From RUG11867 sp964553435 (GTDB lineage Bacteria; Bacillota_I; Bacilli_A; RF39; UBA660), in contig CAZKKM010000052.1 in assembly GCA_964553435.1 (NCBI GenBank), positions 1 through 12,067 of the forward strand: a stretch of 12,067 bases of DNA. Reading direction: 5' to 3'. The notes beneath the pieces were generated by a model, which did no database searches, was not told the DNA's origin, and saw only the letters and a list, made by a program, of their open reading frames with translations. Shown here in pieces: positions 1-6,733 of this stretch. Numbering within the stretch: position 1 is the first letter of the stretch; every line of letters starts with the position of its first letter. Made by a program: the position numbers and the translations under genes.

Positions 1-825
1 TATTTTTCCATTCGCTTGAATATAGGCCGTGTATTTAGTGTTATCATCTTCGTTTGGAACTAGATAACTCATCACAGTGCCATCTTGTCCACTCGAAATA
101 TCGTAATTGTATGTTGCATTTTCTTTTGGTGATATTATCTTTTCGAATACTACTTTTGTTATATCGCTTTTGTGTGCCCATAACTTTTCTTGATAATTAT
201 AGTTGATTGCCATTAGCTCGTTAGGAATGAATTCGGTTCCATCTTTAAGACCGATTTTCAATGAGAATTCGGCATCGATATTCTCAGATTGATCGTAGTC
301 TCTATTGAGAAAAGTCACAGTCAAGCGGTATTTTTTTGTCTCATTTGGTGAGATCTTTATTCCACTTAAAATTGTTTTGACAGGGTTCTCTCCAGCTGGC
401 ACGACGCGGCTATTAACGAGAGTTTCTCCACTAGTGATATCCTCCAATTTATAAATTAAGTCGCCGTTTACGAAAGTGTTGTAGAGTTCTCTAAATAGGA
501 TAGTAAAAGTTGTCTCTATAGTACCTGTGTTCGTCACAGAGAATTCCTTAGAAACGGAATCGCCTGGAGCGAGATTCGCGGATATATCTCCACATGTGGT
601 CTTATCTTCGTTGGTGCAATCGGTGTATCTGAGTTTGATCGTCGCGGTCGAGGCTAAGGCATCTACGGGTTCATTTCTCAAATTATCTGTCGGCAGCATA
701 GCATAGGAAACACCAGTTACCACCAGTATTATAGTGACTATCAATAGCAAAGAAACAACCCTTTTGTTTTGAGAGTTATCGCTTTTAATGTTTTTTTCAC
801 GAACATGCACTTGGTCAAGTTTCAT
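1..825 (-). CDS. N-terminal part of a BspA-like leucine-rich-repeat surface protein (partial, runs off left edge)
   Basis: An uninterrupted reading frame of 275 codons starts at ATG 825 and is still open at base 1. The first 21 residues are polar and charged, followed by a hydrophobic segment at about residues 22-42 (VVSLLLIVTIILVVTGVSYA) that should act as a signal anchor or signal peptide. Residues 60-195 look like an extracellular beta-sandwich with the phrase LAPGDSVSKEFSVTNTGTIE, similar to the TasA/camelysin-type domains of Gram-positive surface proteins; C70 and C78 could form a disulfide. Residues 210-275 (WAHKSDITKVVF, YDISSGQDGTVMSYL, YTAYIQANGKI) match the cap that precedes DUF285/BspA leucine-rich repeats in many gut Bacillota proteins, so the repeats probably lie beyond the left edge. 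AGGGG at 837-841 is a loose ribosome binding site. Family recognition is from memory of motifs. Adhesion or matrix binding is inferred. Confidence 0.75.
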   Translation of the reverse strand, partial: MKLDQVHVREKNIKSDNSQNKRVVSLLLIVTIILVVTGVSYAMLPTDNLRNEPVDALASTATIKLRYTDCTNEDKTTCGDISANLAPGDSVSKEFSVTNTGTIETTFTILFRELYNTFVNGDLIYKLEDITSGETLVNSRVVPAGENPVKTILSGIKISPNETKKYRLTVTFLNRDYDQSENIDAEFSLKIGLKDGTEFIPNELMAINYNYQEKLWAHKSDITKVVFEKIISPKENATYNYDISSGQDGTVMSYLVPNEDDNTKYTAYIQANGKI

Positions 826-879
826 ATCAATCTTTTCCCCTATTCTTAAATCGACTTATCTATCGTCTATCTTGTTATA

Positions 880-888
880 ATTGTACCA
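880..888 (-). promoter_or_regulatory. Extended -10 promoter of the surface protein gene
   Basis: On the minus strand the sequence reads TGGTACAAT: a 5/6 match to TATAAT with the TGn extension. Only a poor -35 (ATGACT) lies 18 bases upstream. The predicted RNA start near 873 gives a leader of about 48 bases before ATG 825. Confidence 0.55.
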
Positions 889-960
889 AATTTCTAACGA
901 AAAGTCATTAACTTAAGTATAAAAAGTTATCGTTTTTTTAAAGTTTTGTCGAAAGAAGAG

Positions 961-2112
961 TCACTTTAATCTCGTCGTTATCGCCTTTTTATAGATGCTT
1001 TTGGCCATTTCGACGACATTTTTTTCACTGAAACGATCGGCCATTTCTTCTAAGTCTTTCTTAGAATAATCAGAATAATTTTCTTTCATTTTTATGATGG
1101 CTTCTTTGATACTCGATGGATCGTTTACACGACATAATATTCCCGTTTTTTCGGTCACAAAGTCGCGTGGACCGAGACAGTCTGTAGATATTATTGGAAG
1201 TCCCGAGGCCATCGCCTCTATACCGGGAATGGCAAAGCTTTCTATTTCGCTAGTGATGAGAAGAGCATGGGCTTTTTCGAAGTAATCTGGCAATTCTTTT
1301 TTTTCTTTACGACCATGAAATGTCACCATATCCTCTACTCCACGTTCGCGAGCAGCTTCCTTAAAAATGGTCTCGTAGAAGCCATCACCTACAATATCGA
1401 GATGAACAGCAAAATTTTCTTCTTTCAACATCTTCAGGGCATCGAAAGCGATATCGAGTCTCTTACCTTCGCGAAGTGCACATACCATGACGAGTTTAAA
1501 TGTTTCGTCTATCTTTCGAATAATGTCGTTTTTGAATATACTAGTGTCGACTTGGTTGGGAAGAACTTCGCATTCGTTCGTGTAAGCAAGGGCAATCTCT
1601 TTCATGTAATGGCTGACTGTCGTATAAGTAGAATGAGAAAGAACATAGAGACCGTAAGTCTTGTATGGTTCGTCTTTAAAAAATCTTTCAAGAAGGCCTC
1701 CGTGTTCGGTTACGACGACCGGTATATCGTATTTTTCGCCCAGCTTTACGGTGGCATAGCCTGCCGGAACTGTAACTTGAGCATGCAAAACATCCGGACG
1801 TGGATGGTCTTTGATATATTTTTGAAATGCTTTATCCAAAGTTTTAGTGTAATACTTCATTTGTAAATCGAAATTTATGGGTTGCAAGTTGAGGATATTG
1901 TGAATGTAAGTCGTATAGTTATCTTCGTGGAATACTTGACTTTTAGGCATGAGCATGTACTTCATTGGCTGTTTGAGTCTTTGTCGCGCAATGAAAAGCA
2001 TATCAGCATCGACTCCGTATTTGTTCAAAGCGGAAGTGAATTCTTTGTGGTAAATTCCCATCAGTTTGTCTTCTCCGTTGGGGTACCATGTAGGTATTAC
2101 TAAAACTCTCAT
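961..2112 (-). CDS. Glycosyltransferase family 4 (GT-B fold)
   Basis: 383 residues, the usual size for a GT4 enzyme, which transfers a sugar from an activated nucleotide donor to an acceptor. The N-terminal half starts with the Rossmann strand MRVLVIPTWYPNGED and contains DVLHAQ (107-112) and VVTEHGG (133-139), typical acceptor-side elements. The C-terminal donor-binding half contains LVMVCALREGKRLD (207-220), where K217/R218 fit the basic phosphate-binding position, then DIVGDG, and the hallmark E291SFAIPGIE299 (E-x7-E) followed by AMASGLPIIST. There is no membrane segment, so it is cytosolic or peripheral. Its ATG overlaps the stop of the ATP-grasp gene upstream (ATGA), and the ribosome binding site is weak, which fits translational coupling. 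Role in envelope polysaccharide, capsule or glycolipid synthesis is inferred from this pairing. Donor and acceptor cannot be told from sequence. Confidence 0.88.
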   Translation of the reverse strand: MRVLVIPTWYPNGEDKLMGIYHKEFTSALNKYGVDADMLFIARQRLKQPMKYMLMPKSQVFHEDNYTTYIHNILNLQPINFDLQMKYYTKTLDKAFQKYIKDHPRPDVLHAQVTVPAGYATVKLGEKYDIPVVVTEHGGLLERFFKDEPYKTYGLYVLSHSTYTTVSHYMKEIALAYTNECEVLPNQVDTSIFKNDIIRKIDETFKLVMVCALREGKRLDIAFDALKMLKEENFAVHLDIVGDGFYETIFKEAARERGVEDMVTFHGRKEKKELPDYFEKAHALLITSEIESFAIPGIEAMASGLPIISTDCLGPRDFVTEKTGILCRVNDPSSIKEAIIKMKENYSDYSKKDLEEMADRFSEKNVVEMAKSIYKKAITTRLK

Positions 2113-3116
2113 ATTTTGTAATCTGTCCCATCTACTTCATTCATGATTTCGAGGCAGTGTCTCATAATGTCGCGACGACCTCTTTTGGAAAGAACTTGTA
2201 CGAGGTCGAAACCTGGACGACGATTACCTTCGATGAATGTCGCTCCATCTTCGGTGACGGCGACGTCCCATCCGACACAGTGAATATGTTCGTTTACCAA
2301 GGCAGCTTCGAGAACGAGTTTTTTAACTTTATCCCAGTTGGGAATTTGGAAACCGTCGAACTTCACATGTGATTTCGGATGTTCATCGAAGAAATCCAAA
2401 TTCTTGTTGAAAGCGCGGCCGACGAGTTTGCCTGTGTCCAAATCGACGAGAACGGTCATGCCACCTTGATGGAAATTATCGACAGAACCTTCTCCATTAC
2501 CAAAGCGCATGCATGCAAAGAGAATTTCACTCTTACCGGCATAAGCAAATGTCATGATACGAATCGTATTGACACTCGCATCGCATATGGCCGAAATTGC
2601 ACTGTGCTGGACGACATATTCTTCCAAGAACAGTCTTTCGTTTTTAATTTTTTCATAGAATTCGTCGCGATCGGTTATATCTTTCGCATTCATCTTCTCT
2701 ACTCCGTGGCCGCCTAGTCCGTCGTAAGGTTTGATCATAAATGTCTCGTGAGCATTCAAGAATGCATCGAGTTCTTCTTTTGTTCCTTCGGCAAAAAAGT
2801 CTCGTGAGATGTATTTTCTAAAATTTTTTAAAAAATTCGGTTTGACTGTGAAGTCGGTCTTATATTTAGATGGACTGACAATCTCATAAAATTTGTCCTG
2901 TTGTGAGATAGTCGCATATTCCAGGAGTTCTTCTTTCGTCTTGTTGTAAAGTTCGTAATTTAAAAAATCGCTGTAGCCACTTCCGATTAGTCGAAAGCAG
3001 TTTAAGAATTTGAAGCGCAAAGTCCAAAGTCCCATACCTGTTTTTTTGCTCACAGTTTTTAAATTTTCATTAAATCTTTTTAAGTTGCCTTTAAAGGCAT
3101 AACTGATAATGCTCAT
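2109..3116 (-). CDS. Sugar-transfer-associated ATP-grasp protein
   Basis: 335 residues from ATG 3116; a GTG at 3125 is in frame, but AAAAGAG sits correctly, 8 bases before the ATG. ATP-grasp hallmarks are visible in order: FMIKP with K129 (ATP phosphate/adenine contact), the glycine-rich loop DGLGGHGVEK (132-141), the hinge FLEEYV (163-168), ASVNTIRIMTF (180-190), which is typical of the sugar-transfer ATP-grasp family, GWDVAVTEDG (282-291) and the metal-binding FIEGN with E296 and N298. Family members are found in exopolysaccharide and teichuronic-type gene clusters and are thought to ligate a carboxylate to an amine or alcohol on a sugar, but the reaction is not established. Here it is the first gene of a two-gene operon with the GT4 enzyme, overlapping it by 4 bases. 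The substrate is unknown. Confidence 0.82.
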   Translation of the reverse strand: MSIISYAFKGNLKRFNENLKTVSKKTGMGLWTLRFKFLNCFRLIGSGYSDFLNYELYNKTKEELLEYATISQQDKFYEIVSPSKYKTDFTVKPNFLKNFRKYISRDFFAEGTKEELDAFLNAHETFMIKPYDGLGGHGVEKMNAKDITDRDEFYEKIKNERLFLEEYVVQHSAISAICDASVNTIRIMTFAYAGKSEILFACMRFGNGEGSVDNFHQGGMTVLVDLDTGKLVGRAFNKNLDFFDEHPKSHVKFDGFQIPNWDKVKKLVLEAALVNEHIHCVGWDVAVTEDGATFIEGNRRPGFDLVQVLSKRGRRDIMRHCLEIMNEVDGTDYKI

Positions 3117-3141
3117 TTTTATCACTCTTTTCTTTAAATTG

Positions 3142-3150
3142 ATTATACCA
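3142..3150 (-). promoter_or_regulatory. Extended -10 promoter of the ATP-grasp/glycosyltransferase operon
   Basis: The minus strand reads TGGTATAAT, a perfect extended -10. The -35 region is poor (TTCCAT, 17 bases upstream), as is common when the TGn element is present. The RNA start near 3135 leaves about 20 bases of leader before ATG 3116. Confidence 0.65.
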
Positions 3151-3212
3151 AATTGTGGGTATTTATGGAATAGAAAGTATAGAGAATGTAAAAAGAGATG
3201 ATTTTAAAAGCA

Positions 3213-3242
3213 TTTACAGAATGTATTTTTTTGTGATATAGT
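3213..3242 (+). promoter_or_regulatory. Promoter of the DUF1003 gene
   Basis: TTTACA at 3213-3218, 18 bases, then TATAGT at 3237-3242, preceded by TGA so that the -10 is extended (TGATATAGT). The RNA start near 3249 leaves a 40-base leader containing AGGAG at 3276-3280. This promoter diverges from the ATP-grasp promoter on the other strand. Confidence 0.6.
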
Positions 3243-3288
3243 TTAGATATAAGAGTTGAAAATATGTATTAAAAAAGGAGTTTTAAGT

Positions 3289-3804
3289 ATGGAAAATAAA
3301 ACAAAAAAAGAAATAGTAAAGATGCTATTGAACAAAGAAATTAGCAGCGAAGATGAGGAAGAATTGCTAGATTTGTTGATAGATCAGCCTATCAGCATCG
3401 ATGTCGATAAAGAAGACAAAAAAAATATCAAACTAGGTGATAAGATTGCCGATAGGATAACGAGTTTGGCAGGATCTTGGCCTTTTATATTCGGGTTTGT
3501 CATTTTTTTGCTAGCATGGATATTTTTAAATCTCTATATTTTTACAGATCTCGATCCATATCCATTTATCTTATTAAATCTATTGCTCTCGTGTATTGCG
3601 GCACTTCAAGCACCTATTATAATGATGAGTCAAAATAGAGAAGCTAAAAGGGACAGTTTGAGAAGCAAAAACGATTATCGAACAGATCTAAAAAGCGAAT
3701 TGATTTTAGAAGAATTGCATAATAAAATGGAAAAGATCGAAAAGAATCAAAAACTTATTTTAAAAGAAATAGAACATCTCAAAAATGGTGATAACCGCGA
3801 TTAA
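3289..3804 (+). CDS. DUF1003 family membrane protein
   Basis: 171 residues from ATG 3289, chosen because AGGAG lies 8 bases upstream; the same frame continues 11 codons further up but without a better start. The N-terminal 55 residues are charged. DKIADRITSLAGSW (51-64) leads into a first membrane helix (about 63-85) and a second (about 90-110), joined by a short loop LDPYPFILLN. Downstream come QNREAKRDSLRSKNDYRTDL and a C-terminal helix rich in E/K/L that probably forms a coiled coil (about 131-165). This order, two helices followed by the RD..R...DY pattern, is the signature of DUF1003. The biochemical role of the family is unknown. The gene is a single transcription unit with its own promoter and terminator. 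Confidence 0.85.
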   Translation: MENKTKKEIVKMLLNKEISSEDEEELLDLLIDQPISIDVDKEDKKNIKLGDKIADRITSLAGSWPFIFGFVIFLLAWIFLNLYIFTDLDPYPFILLNLLLSCIAALQAPIIMMSQNREAKRDSLRSKNDYRTDLKSELILEELHNKMEKIEKNQKLILKEIEHLKNGDNRD

Positions 3805-3839
3805 TGGGATTTTGTTACTATATTCTCTCTATTATAAGA

Positions 3840-3862
3840 AAAAACTGCACGTGGCAGTTTTT
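3840..3862. terminator. Bidirectional intrinsic terminator between DUF1003 gene and htpG
   Basis: A 9-bp stem AAAAACTGC/GCAGTTTTT closes a 5-base loop. It has a T-run on either strand, so it can end both the DUF1003 transcript (stop at 3804) and the convergent htpG transcript (stop at 3873). Confidence 0.75.
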
Positions 3863-3872
3863 ATATGAGACT

Positions 3873-5756
3873 TTATTTTGATAGTAATTCACAGACGAGG
3901 TTAGAAATCTCTGTCGGATTGTCGAGAGTGAGACCTTCGATGAGGCGCGCTTCCGAATAGAGAACTTTGGCATATTTCTTGAGTTCTTCTTTGTCCGTCT
4001 CGTACAAACTTTTAAGTTTTTCAGTTATAGAGTGATCTTTATTTATTTCGAGGATAGTCTCAGCTTTGATATGTTCGTCCGTAGGCATGGCATTGATGAC
4101 TTTTTCCATTTCGACAGATAAATTGCCTTTGCTCGTCAAGCAAACCGGATGATTTTTGAGCTTATTCGTAAACTTGACGTCCTTGACATAATCGGCAAGT
4201 GTTTCCCTCATAATATCGAGCATCTCTTTGTTCTTTTCGTTTTCTTCATCGAGTGCTTTTTTATCTTCTTCGCTTCCGAGGTTTACATCTTCTTTAGAGA
4301 TGTTTGTAAACTCTTTACCATCATACTCGTGGAGCATTTGAACGGCAAATTCGTCGATGTAATCTTTTAAGTAGAGCACATCATAGTCGTTAGCCTTGAA
4401 GTTTTCGATTTGAGGCATGAGGTCGATTTTGTCGTAAGTTTCGCCACAGGCATAGTAAATCTTATCTTGTCCATCCTTCATCGAATCGACGTATTCCTTT
4501 AGAGATACCATCTTCTTGTTTTTAGATGAGTAGAAGATGAGCAAGTCTTTGAGATCATCCTTGTGCATACCGTAGTCGTTATATACACCGAACTTGAGTT
4601 GGAGTCCGAAGTTTTCGAAGAACTTCTCATAAGATTCTCTATCATCATGCATCATAGCTTCGAGTTCTTTTTTGATTTTCGTCTCGAGTGATTTGGCAAT
4701 CAGAGAAACCTCCTTATCTTCTTGAAGTATCTCACGGGAGATATTTAAAGAGATATCGGGGCTATCGACGAGTCCTTTTATAAATCCGAAGTATTCTGGA
4801 ATCAGTTTAGGACATTTCTCCATGACCATGACTCCGTTCGAATAAAGAGCAACTCCTCTTTCGTAGTTTTTACCATAGAAATCGTAAGGTGTATGATTCG
4901 GAATAAAGAGAAGTGACGTATAGGTGCATTTACCTTCGACATCGTTTCTAAATACGCGAGCTGGTGCCTCGTAATCATAATAGGTATCCGTGTAGAATTC
5001 GTCGTATTCTTCTTTTGTTATTTCACTTTCGCTTTTCTTCCAGATCGGTGTCATACTGTTGATAGTTTCATCTTTTTCTACATCTTCGTATTCATCTTTC
5101 GTTCCTTCTTTGAGGACGTGGTCTGTCTTTTTCATGATGATCGGATATGTGATGTAATTAGAATACTTCTTGATGATTCCTTCTAGTGTGTAGGCATCCA
5201 AGTATTTGTCGTATTCGAAATCGTCATCGTTCGGTTTCAGGTGAATGATTATGTCCGTACCGAACGAATCTTTTTTGGCCTTTTTGATGGTGTATCCTTC
5301 CGAACCGTCGGATTCCCAAAGATAGGCATCTTCATCATTATAGCGCTTGGAGAGAACTTCTATTTTAGAAGCGACCATGAAAGCCGAGTAAAAACCGACT
5401 CCGAATTGTCCAATAACATCGATATTTTCACGATTTTCGTTTTCCTTTTTGAAGAGAAGCGAACCACTTTCGCATATGGTTCCCAAATTGTGGTCGAGTT
5501 CCTCCTCATTCATGCCGATGCCGTTATCGCTCACTGTAATAGTGCGGGCATCTTTGTCGAAATCTACGCGAATACGAAATTCGTCTCTTTCGAGTTCAAT
5601 CGAATCGTCTGTAAGAGAAGCATAGTAAAGTTTGTCGATGGCATCGGAGGCATTCGAAATGATTTCCCTCAGAAAGATGTCTTTATTCGTATAGATGGAA
5701 TTGACCATCAAATCTAAGAGTCGCTTGGACTCAGCTTTAAATTCTTGTTTTTTCAT
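3873..5756 (-). CDS. htpG: Hsp90-family molecular chaperone HtpG
   Basis: 627 residues, full length for HtpG (about 620-630). It is the cytosolic, ATP-driven dimeric chaperone. The GHKL ATPase domain shows EIISNASDAIDKL (31-43; catalytic E31, Mg-binding N35), DNGIGM (77-82) and GQFGVGFYSAFMV (116-128). The usual IAKSGT lid motif reads ICESGS (94-99), a mild departure. The middle domain carries LNISREILQ (337-345) with the ATP-contacting R341. The C-terminal dimerisation region is complete. I placed the start at ATG 5756 and not at the upstream ATG 5804, because the promoter -10 (5783-5788) lies between them and family members begin KxEFKAESKRLLDLM. Expression should be heat-inducible through the CIRCE operator just upstream. 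Confidence 0.97.
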   Translation of the reverse strand: MKKQEFKAESKRLLDLMVNSIYTNKDIFLREIISNASDAIDKLYYASLTDDSIELERDEFRIRVDFDKDARTITVSDNGIGMNEEELDHNLGTICESGSLLFKKENENRENIDVIGQFGVGFYSAFMVASKIEVLSKRYNDEDAYLWESDGSEGYTIKKAKKDSFGTDIIIHLKPNDDDFEYDKYLDAYTLEGIIKKYSNYITYPIIMKKTDHVLKEGTKDEYEDVEKDETINSMTPIWKKSESEITKEEYDEFYTDTYYDYEAPARVFRNDVEGKCTYTSLLFIPNHTPYDFYGKNYERGVALYSNGVMVMEKCPKLIPEYFGFIKGLVDSPDISLNISREILQEDKEVSLIAKSLETKIKKELEAMMHDDRESYEKFFENFGLQLKFGVYNDYGMHKDDLKDLLIFYSSKNKKMVSLKEYVDSMKDGQDKIYYACGETYDKIDLMPQIENFKANDYDVLYLKDYIDEFAVQMLHEYDGKEFTNISKEDVNLGSEEDKKALDEENEKNKEMLDIMRETLADYVKDVKFTNKLKNHPVCLTSKGNLSVEMEKVINAMPTDEHIKAETILEINKDHSITEKLKSLYETDKEELKKYAKVLYSEARLIEGLTLDNPTEISNLVCELLSK

Positions 5757-5782
5757 TAATATAATCAGTCCTTTCGTATATA

Positions 5783-5811
5783 AATTTACCACCATTTTTA
5801 GCACTTGTCAA
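5783..5811 (-). promoter_or_regulatory. Promoter of htpG
   Basis: On the minus strand there is a perfect -35 TTGACA (5811-5806), 17 bases, then TAAATT (5788-5783) preceded by TGG, so the -10 is extended. The RNA start near 5776 leaves about 20 bases before ATG 5756, with AAAGGA upstream of the start. The -35 lies inside the CIRCE spacer, so bound HrcA would block polymerase. Confidence 0.75.
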
Positions 5812-5824
5812 TATATAGTGCTAA
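5798..5824. promoter_or_regulatory. CIRCE operator (HrcA-binding inverted repeat)
   Basis: TTAGCACTt-N9-tAGTGCTAA: the arms match the CIRCE consensus TTAGCACTC-N9-GAGTGCTAA except at the innermost base of each arm. Outward it extends to a perfect 11-bp inverted repeat (TTTTTAGCACT, 5795-5805, with its complement at 5817-5827). CIRCE is the operator of the heat-shock repressor HrcA, normally seen upstream of groESL and hrcA-dnaK. Confidence 0.92.
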
Positions 5825-5860
5825 AAACAGATGTGAAGTGGTGTTTTTAATTTTTTTCTA

Positions 5861-5900
5861 AATAAAAAGACGACAATCGAGTTTAAAAACTGCGATTGTC
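5861..5900 (-). terminator. Intrinsic terminator of the putative small RNA and of the CmpB-like gene
   Basis: The stem GACAATCG/CGATTGTC (8 bp) continues, after a one-base bulge, into AGTT/AACT, and is followed on the minus strand by GTCTTTTTATTT. There is no other terminator between the stop at 5992 and htpG. Confidence 0.7.
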
Positions 5901-5940
5901 ATCAACCAAAACCCCTGGGAAAGAGCATCAACTCTTTCCT
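5861..5940 (-). ncRNA. Putative small RNA with own promoter, two hairpins and terminator
   Basis: Reading the minus strand, a promoter (5975-5947) predicts an RNA start at about 5940-5939. The RNA begins at once with an 8-bp hairpin GGAAAGAG/CTCTTTCC with loop TTGATG (5939-5918). A 17-base single-stranded linker CAGGGGTTTTGGTTGAT follows. Then comes a terminator hairpin with outer stem GACAATCG/CGATTGTC and inner AGTT/AACT (5900-5872) ending in GTC and five Ts (5868-5864). The total is about 75-80 nt, with no credible reading frame. The sequence TTGATG occurs both in the first loop and at the linker/terminator border. I do not recognise a known riboswitch or RNA family. The alternative is that these hairpins are just a tandem 3' end for the upstream CmpB-like gene. 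Confidence 0.5.
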
Positions 5941-5946
5941 AATAAA

Positions 5947-5975
5947 ATTATATTATAAATCGAGATTTTATACAA
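5947..5975 (-). promoter_or_regulatory. Intergenic promoter driving the putative small RNA
   Basis: Minus strand: TTGTAT (5975-5970), exactly 17 bases, then TATAAT (5952-5947), a perfect -10. A second overlapping TATAAT lies at 5957-5952 but has no matching -35. The promoter lies wholly downstream of the CmpB-like stop at 5992 and points away from it. Confidence 0.6.
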
Positions 5976-5991
5976 CCTGTTTTGTAAAAAA

Positions 5992-6648
5992 TTATGTATC
6001 TTCGGCATTTGGAAATTTCGACTCGATATAATCTTCATCAAAATGCTCATCGTAGAAGATGCCAAGCGGAGTATAAGGCGGGATTCCCTTATCTTTGAGT
6101 TCTTTGCGAATGAGAGCTGTCCAAGTGACGAATAAATCCAAAAAGACGATAACAAATAGAATTGTAGTTATCGTTTTGTAAGTTTTCTTGTGAACTTTGG
6201 AAATAATTCGCGAAATTTTGGGGTAGAGCCATTTTATGAGAAGTAAGCCTGCTAGTCCCCAATATAGCATATAAGGAATCGTCGTGCGACCTTGTATGTT
6301 CAAAAATTTATCGCTGTAATCCCAAGATGTCGTTTTGGTCATAAGTTCTTGGATGAAACTCATCAGGTATTCGGCCATGCCTCCTAAGAGAGCACTTTTC
6401 AAGAATATTTCGGTTTTTGATCTTTCTTTTCTACCTAATAAAAAGAGGAACATGATTGCACCGAAGCCATAGACGAGGCTAATTGGCCCCCAAAAAACTC
6501 CTCTGCGACGTGAGTAGTCGAAGACTCGATATTTAAAAAAATGATAGACGATGTGAAGTATTTCTTCATAGTAAGCTCCAAGTATGCTCGCTATCAAGAA
6601 AACCCAAAAGTAGTGACTCGGCGGGATCGCGATTTTATTTTTTGACAT
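5992..6648 (-). CDS. CmpB/DUF1113-like integral membrane protein (putative ABC-transporter-type permease)
   Basis: 218 residues with about five membrane segments: 12-34, 52-71, 84-100, 123-140 and 160-180. Conserved family pieces are visible: RRGVFWGPISLVYGFGA (48-64), AEYLMSFIQE (92-101), WDYSDKFLNIQGR (109-121) and IPYMLYWGLAGLLLI (124-138). These match the ABC_trans_CmpB family (PF06541), which is widespread in Bacillota, often annotated as a putative ABC permease and of unproven function. GAGGTG lies 7 bases before ATG 6648. The gene stands alone, divergent from tmcAL, and no ATPase subunit is nearby in the window, so a transporter role is not supported by context. The C-terminal tail (about 182-218) is acidic and probably soluble. 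Confidence 0.8.
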   Translation of the reverse strand: MSKNKIAIPPSHYFWVFLIASILGAYYEEILHIVYHFFKYRVFDYSRRRGVFWGPISLVYGFGAIMFLFLLGRKERSKTEIFLKSALLGGMAEYLMSFIQELMTKTTSWDYSDKFLNIQGRTTIPYMLYWGLAGLLLIKWLYPKISRIISKVHKKTYKTITTILFVIVFLDLFVTWTALIRKELKDKGIPPYTPLGIFYDEHFDEDYIESKFPNAEDT

Positions 6649-6689
6649 AAGCTACACCTCAGTTTATTTTGTGCAAATTGACGTAATTC

Positions 6690-6718
6690 TTGTATATTAT
6701 GCGAATATTTGTTAAAAT
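6690..6718 (+). promoter_or_regulatory. Promoter of tmcAL, implying a leaderless mRNA
   Basis: TTGTAT (6690-6695), exactly 17 bases, then TAAAAT (6713-6718) with a TGT extension. The RNA start is expected at about 6721-6726, that is, at the first possible start codon (GTG 6725, ATG 6728, ATG 6734). There is no Shine-Dalgarno sequence in between. Confidence 0.5.
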
Positions 6719-6733
6719 TTAATTGTGATGTTT

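Noticed and set aside
826..960. Terminator for the glycosyltransferase gene
   Set aside because: AAAGT/ACTTT near 938-970 with an A-run is too weak and the loop too long; I could not support a terminator there.
1267..1866. Open plus-strand frame of 199 codons
   Set aside because: It is antisense to the glycosyltransferase, has a phenylalanine-rich low-complexity composition expected from reading the complement of Lys/Glu codons, and lacks a ribosome site and recognisable motifs.
5757..5804. Sixteen-residue N-terminal extension of HtpG from ATG 5804
   Set aside because: The -10 box and the predicted RNA start (about 5776) lie downstream of that ATG, so it would not be transcribed, and family members start at KxEFKAES.
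5861..5940. Small RNA read in the plus direction
   Set aside because: The hairpins are symmetrical, but on the plus strand there is no T-tract after the second stem (TAATAAAA follows) and no convincing promoter before the first.
5928..6155. Minus-strand frame of 75 codons overlapping the 3' end of the CmpB-like gene
   Set aside because: Out of frame with a well-supported gene, no motifs, and it runs through the small-RNA promoter region.
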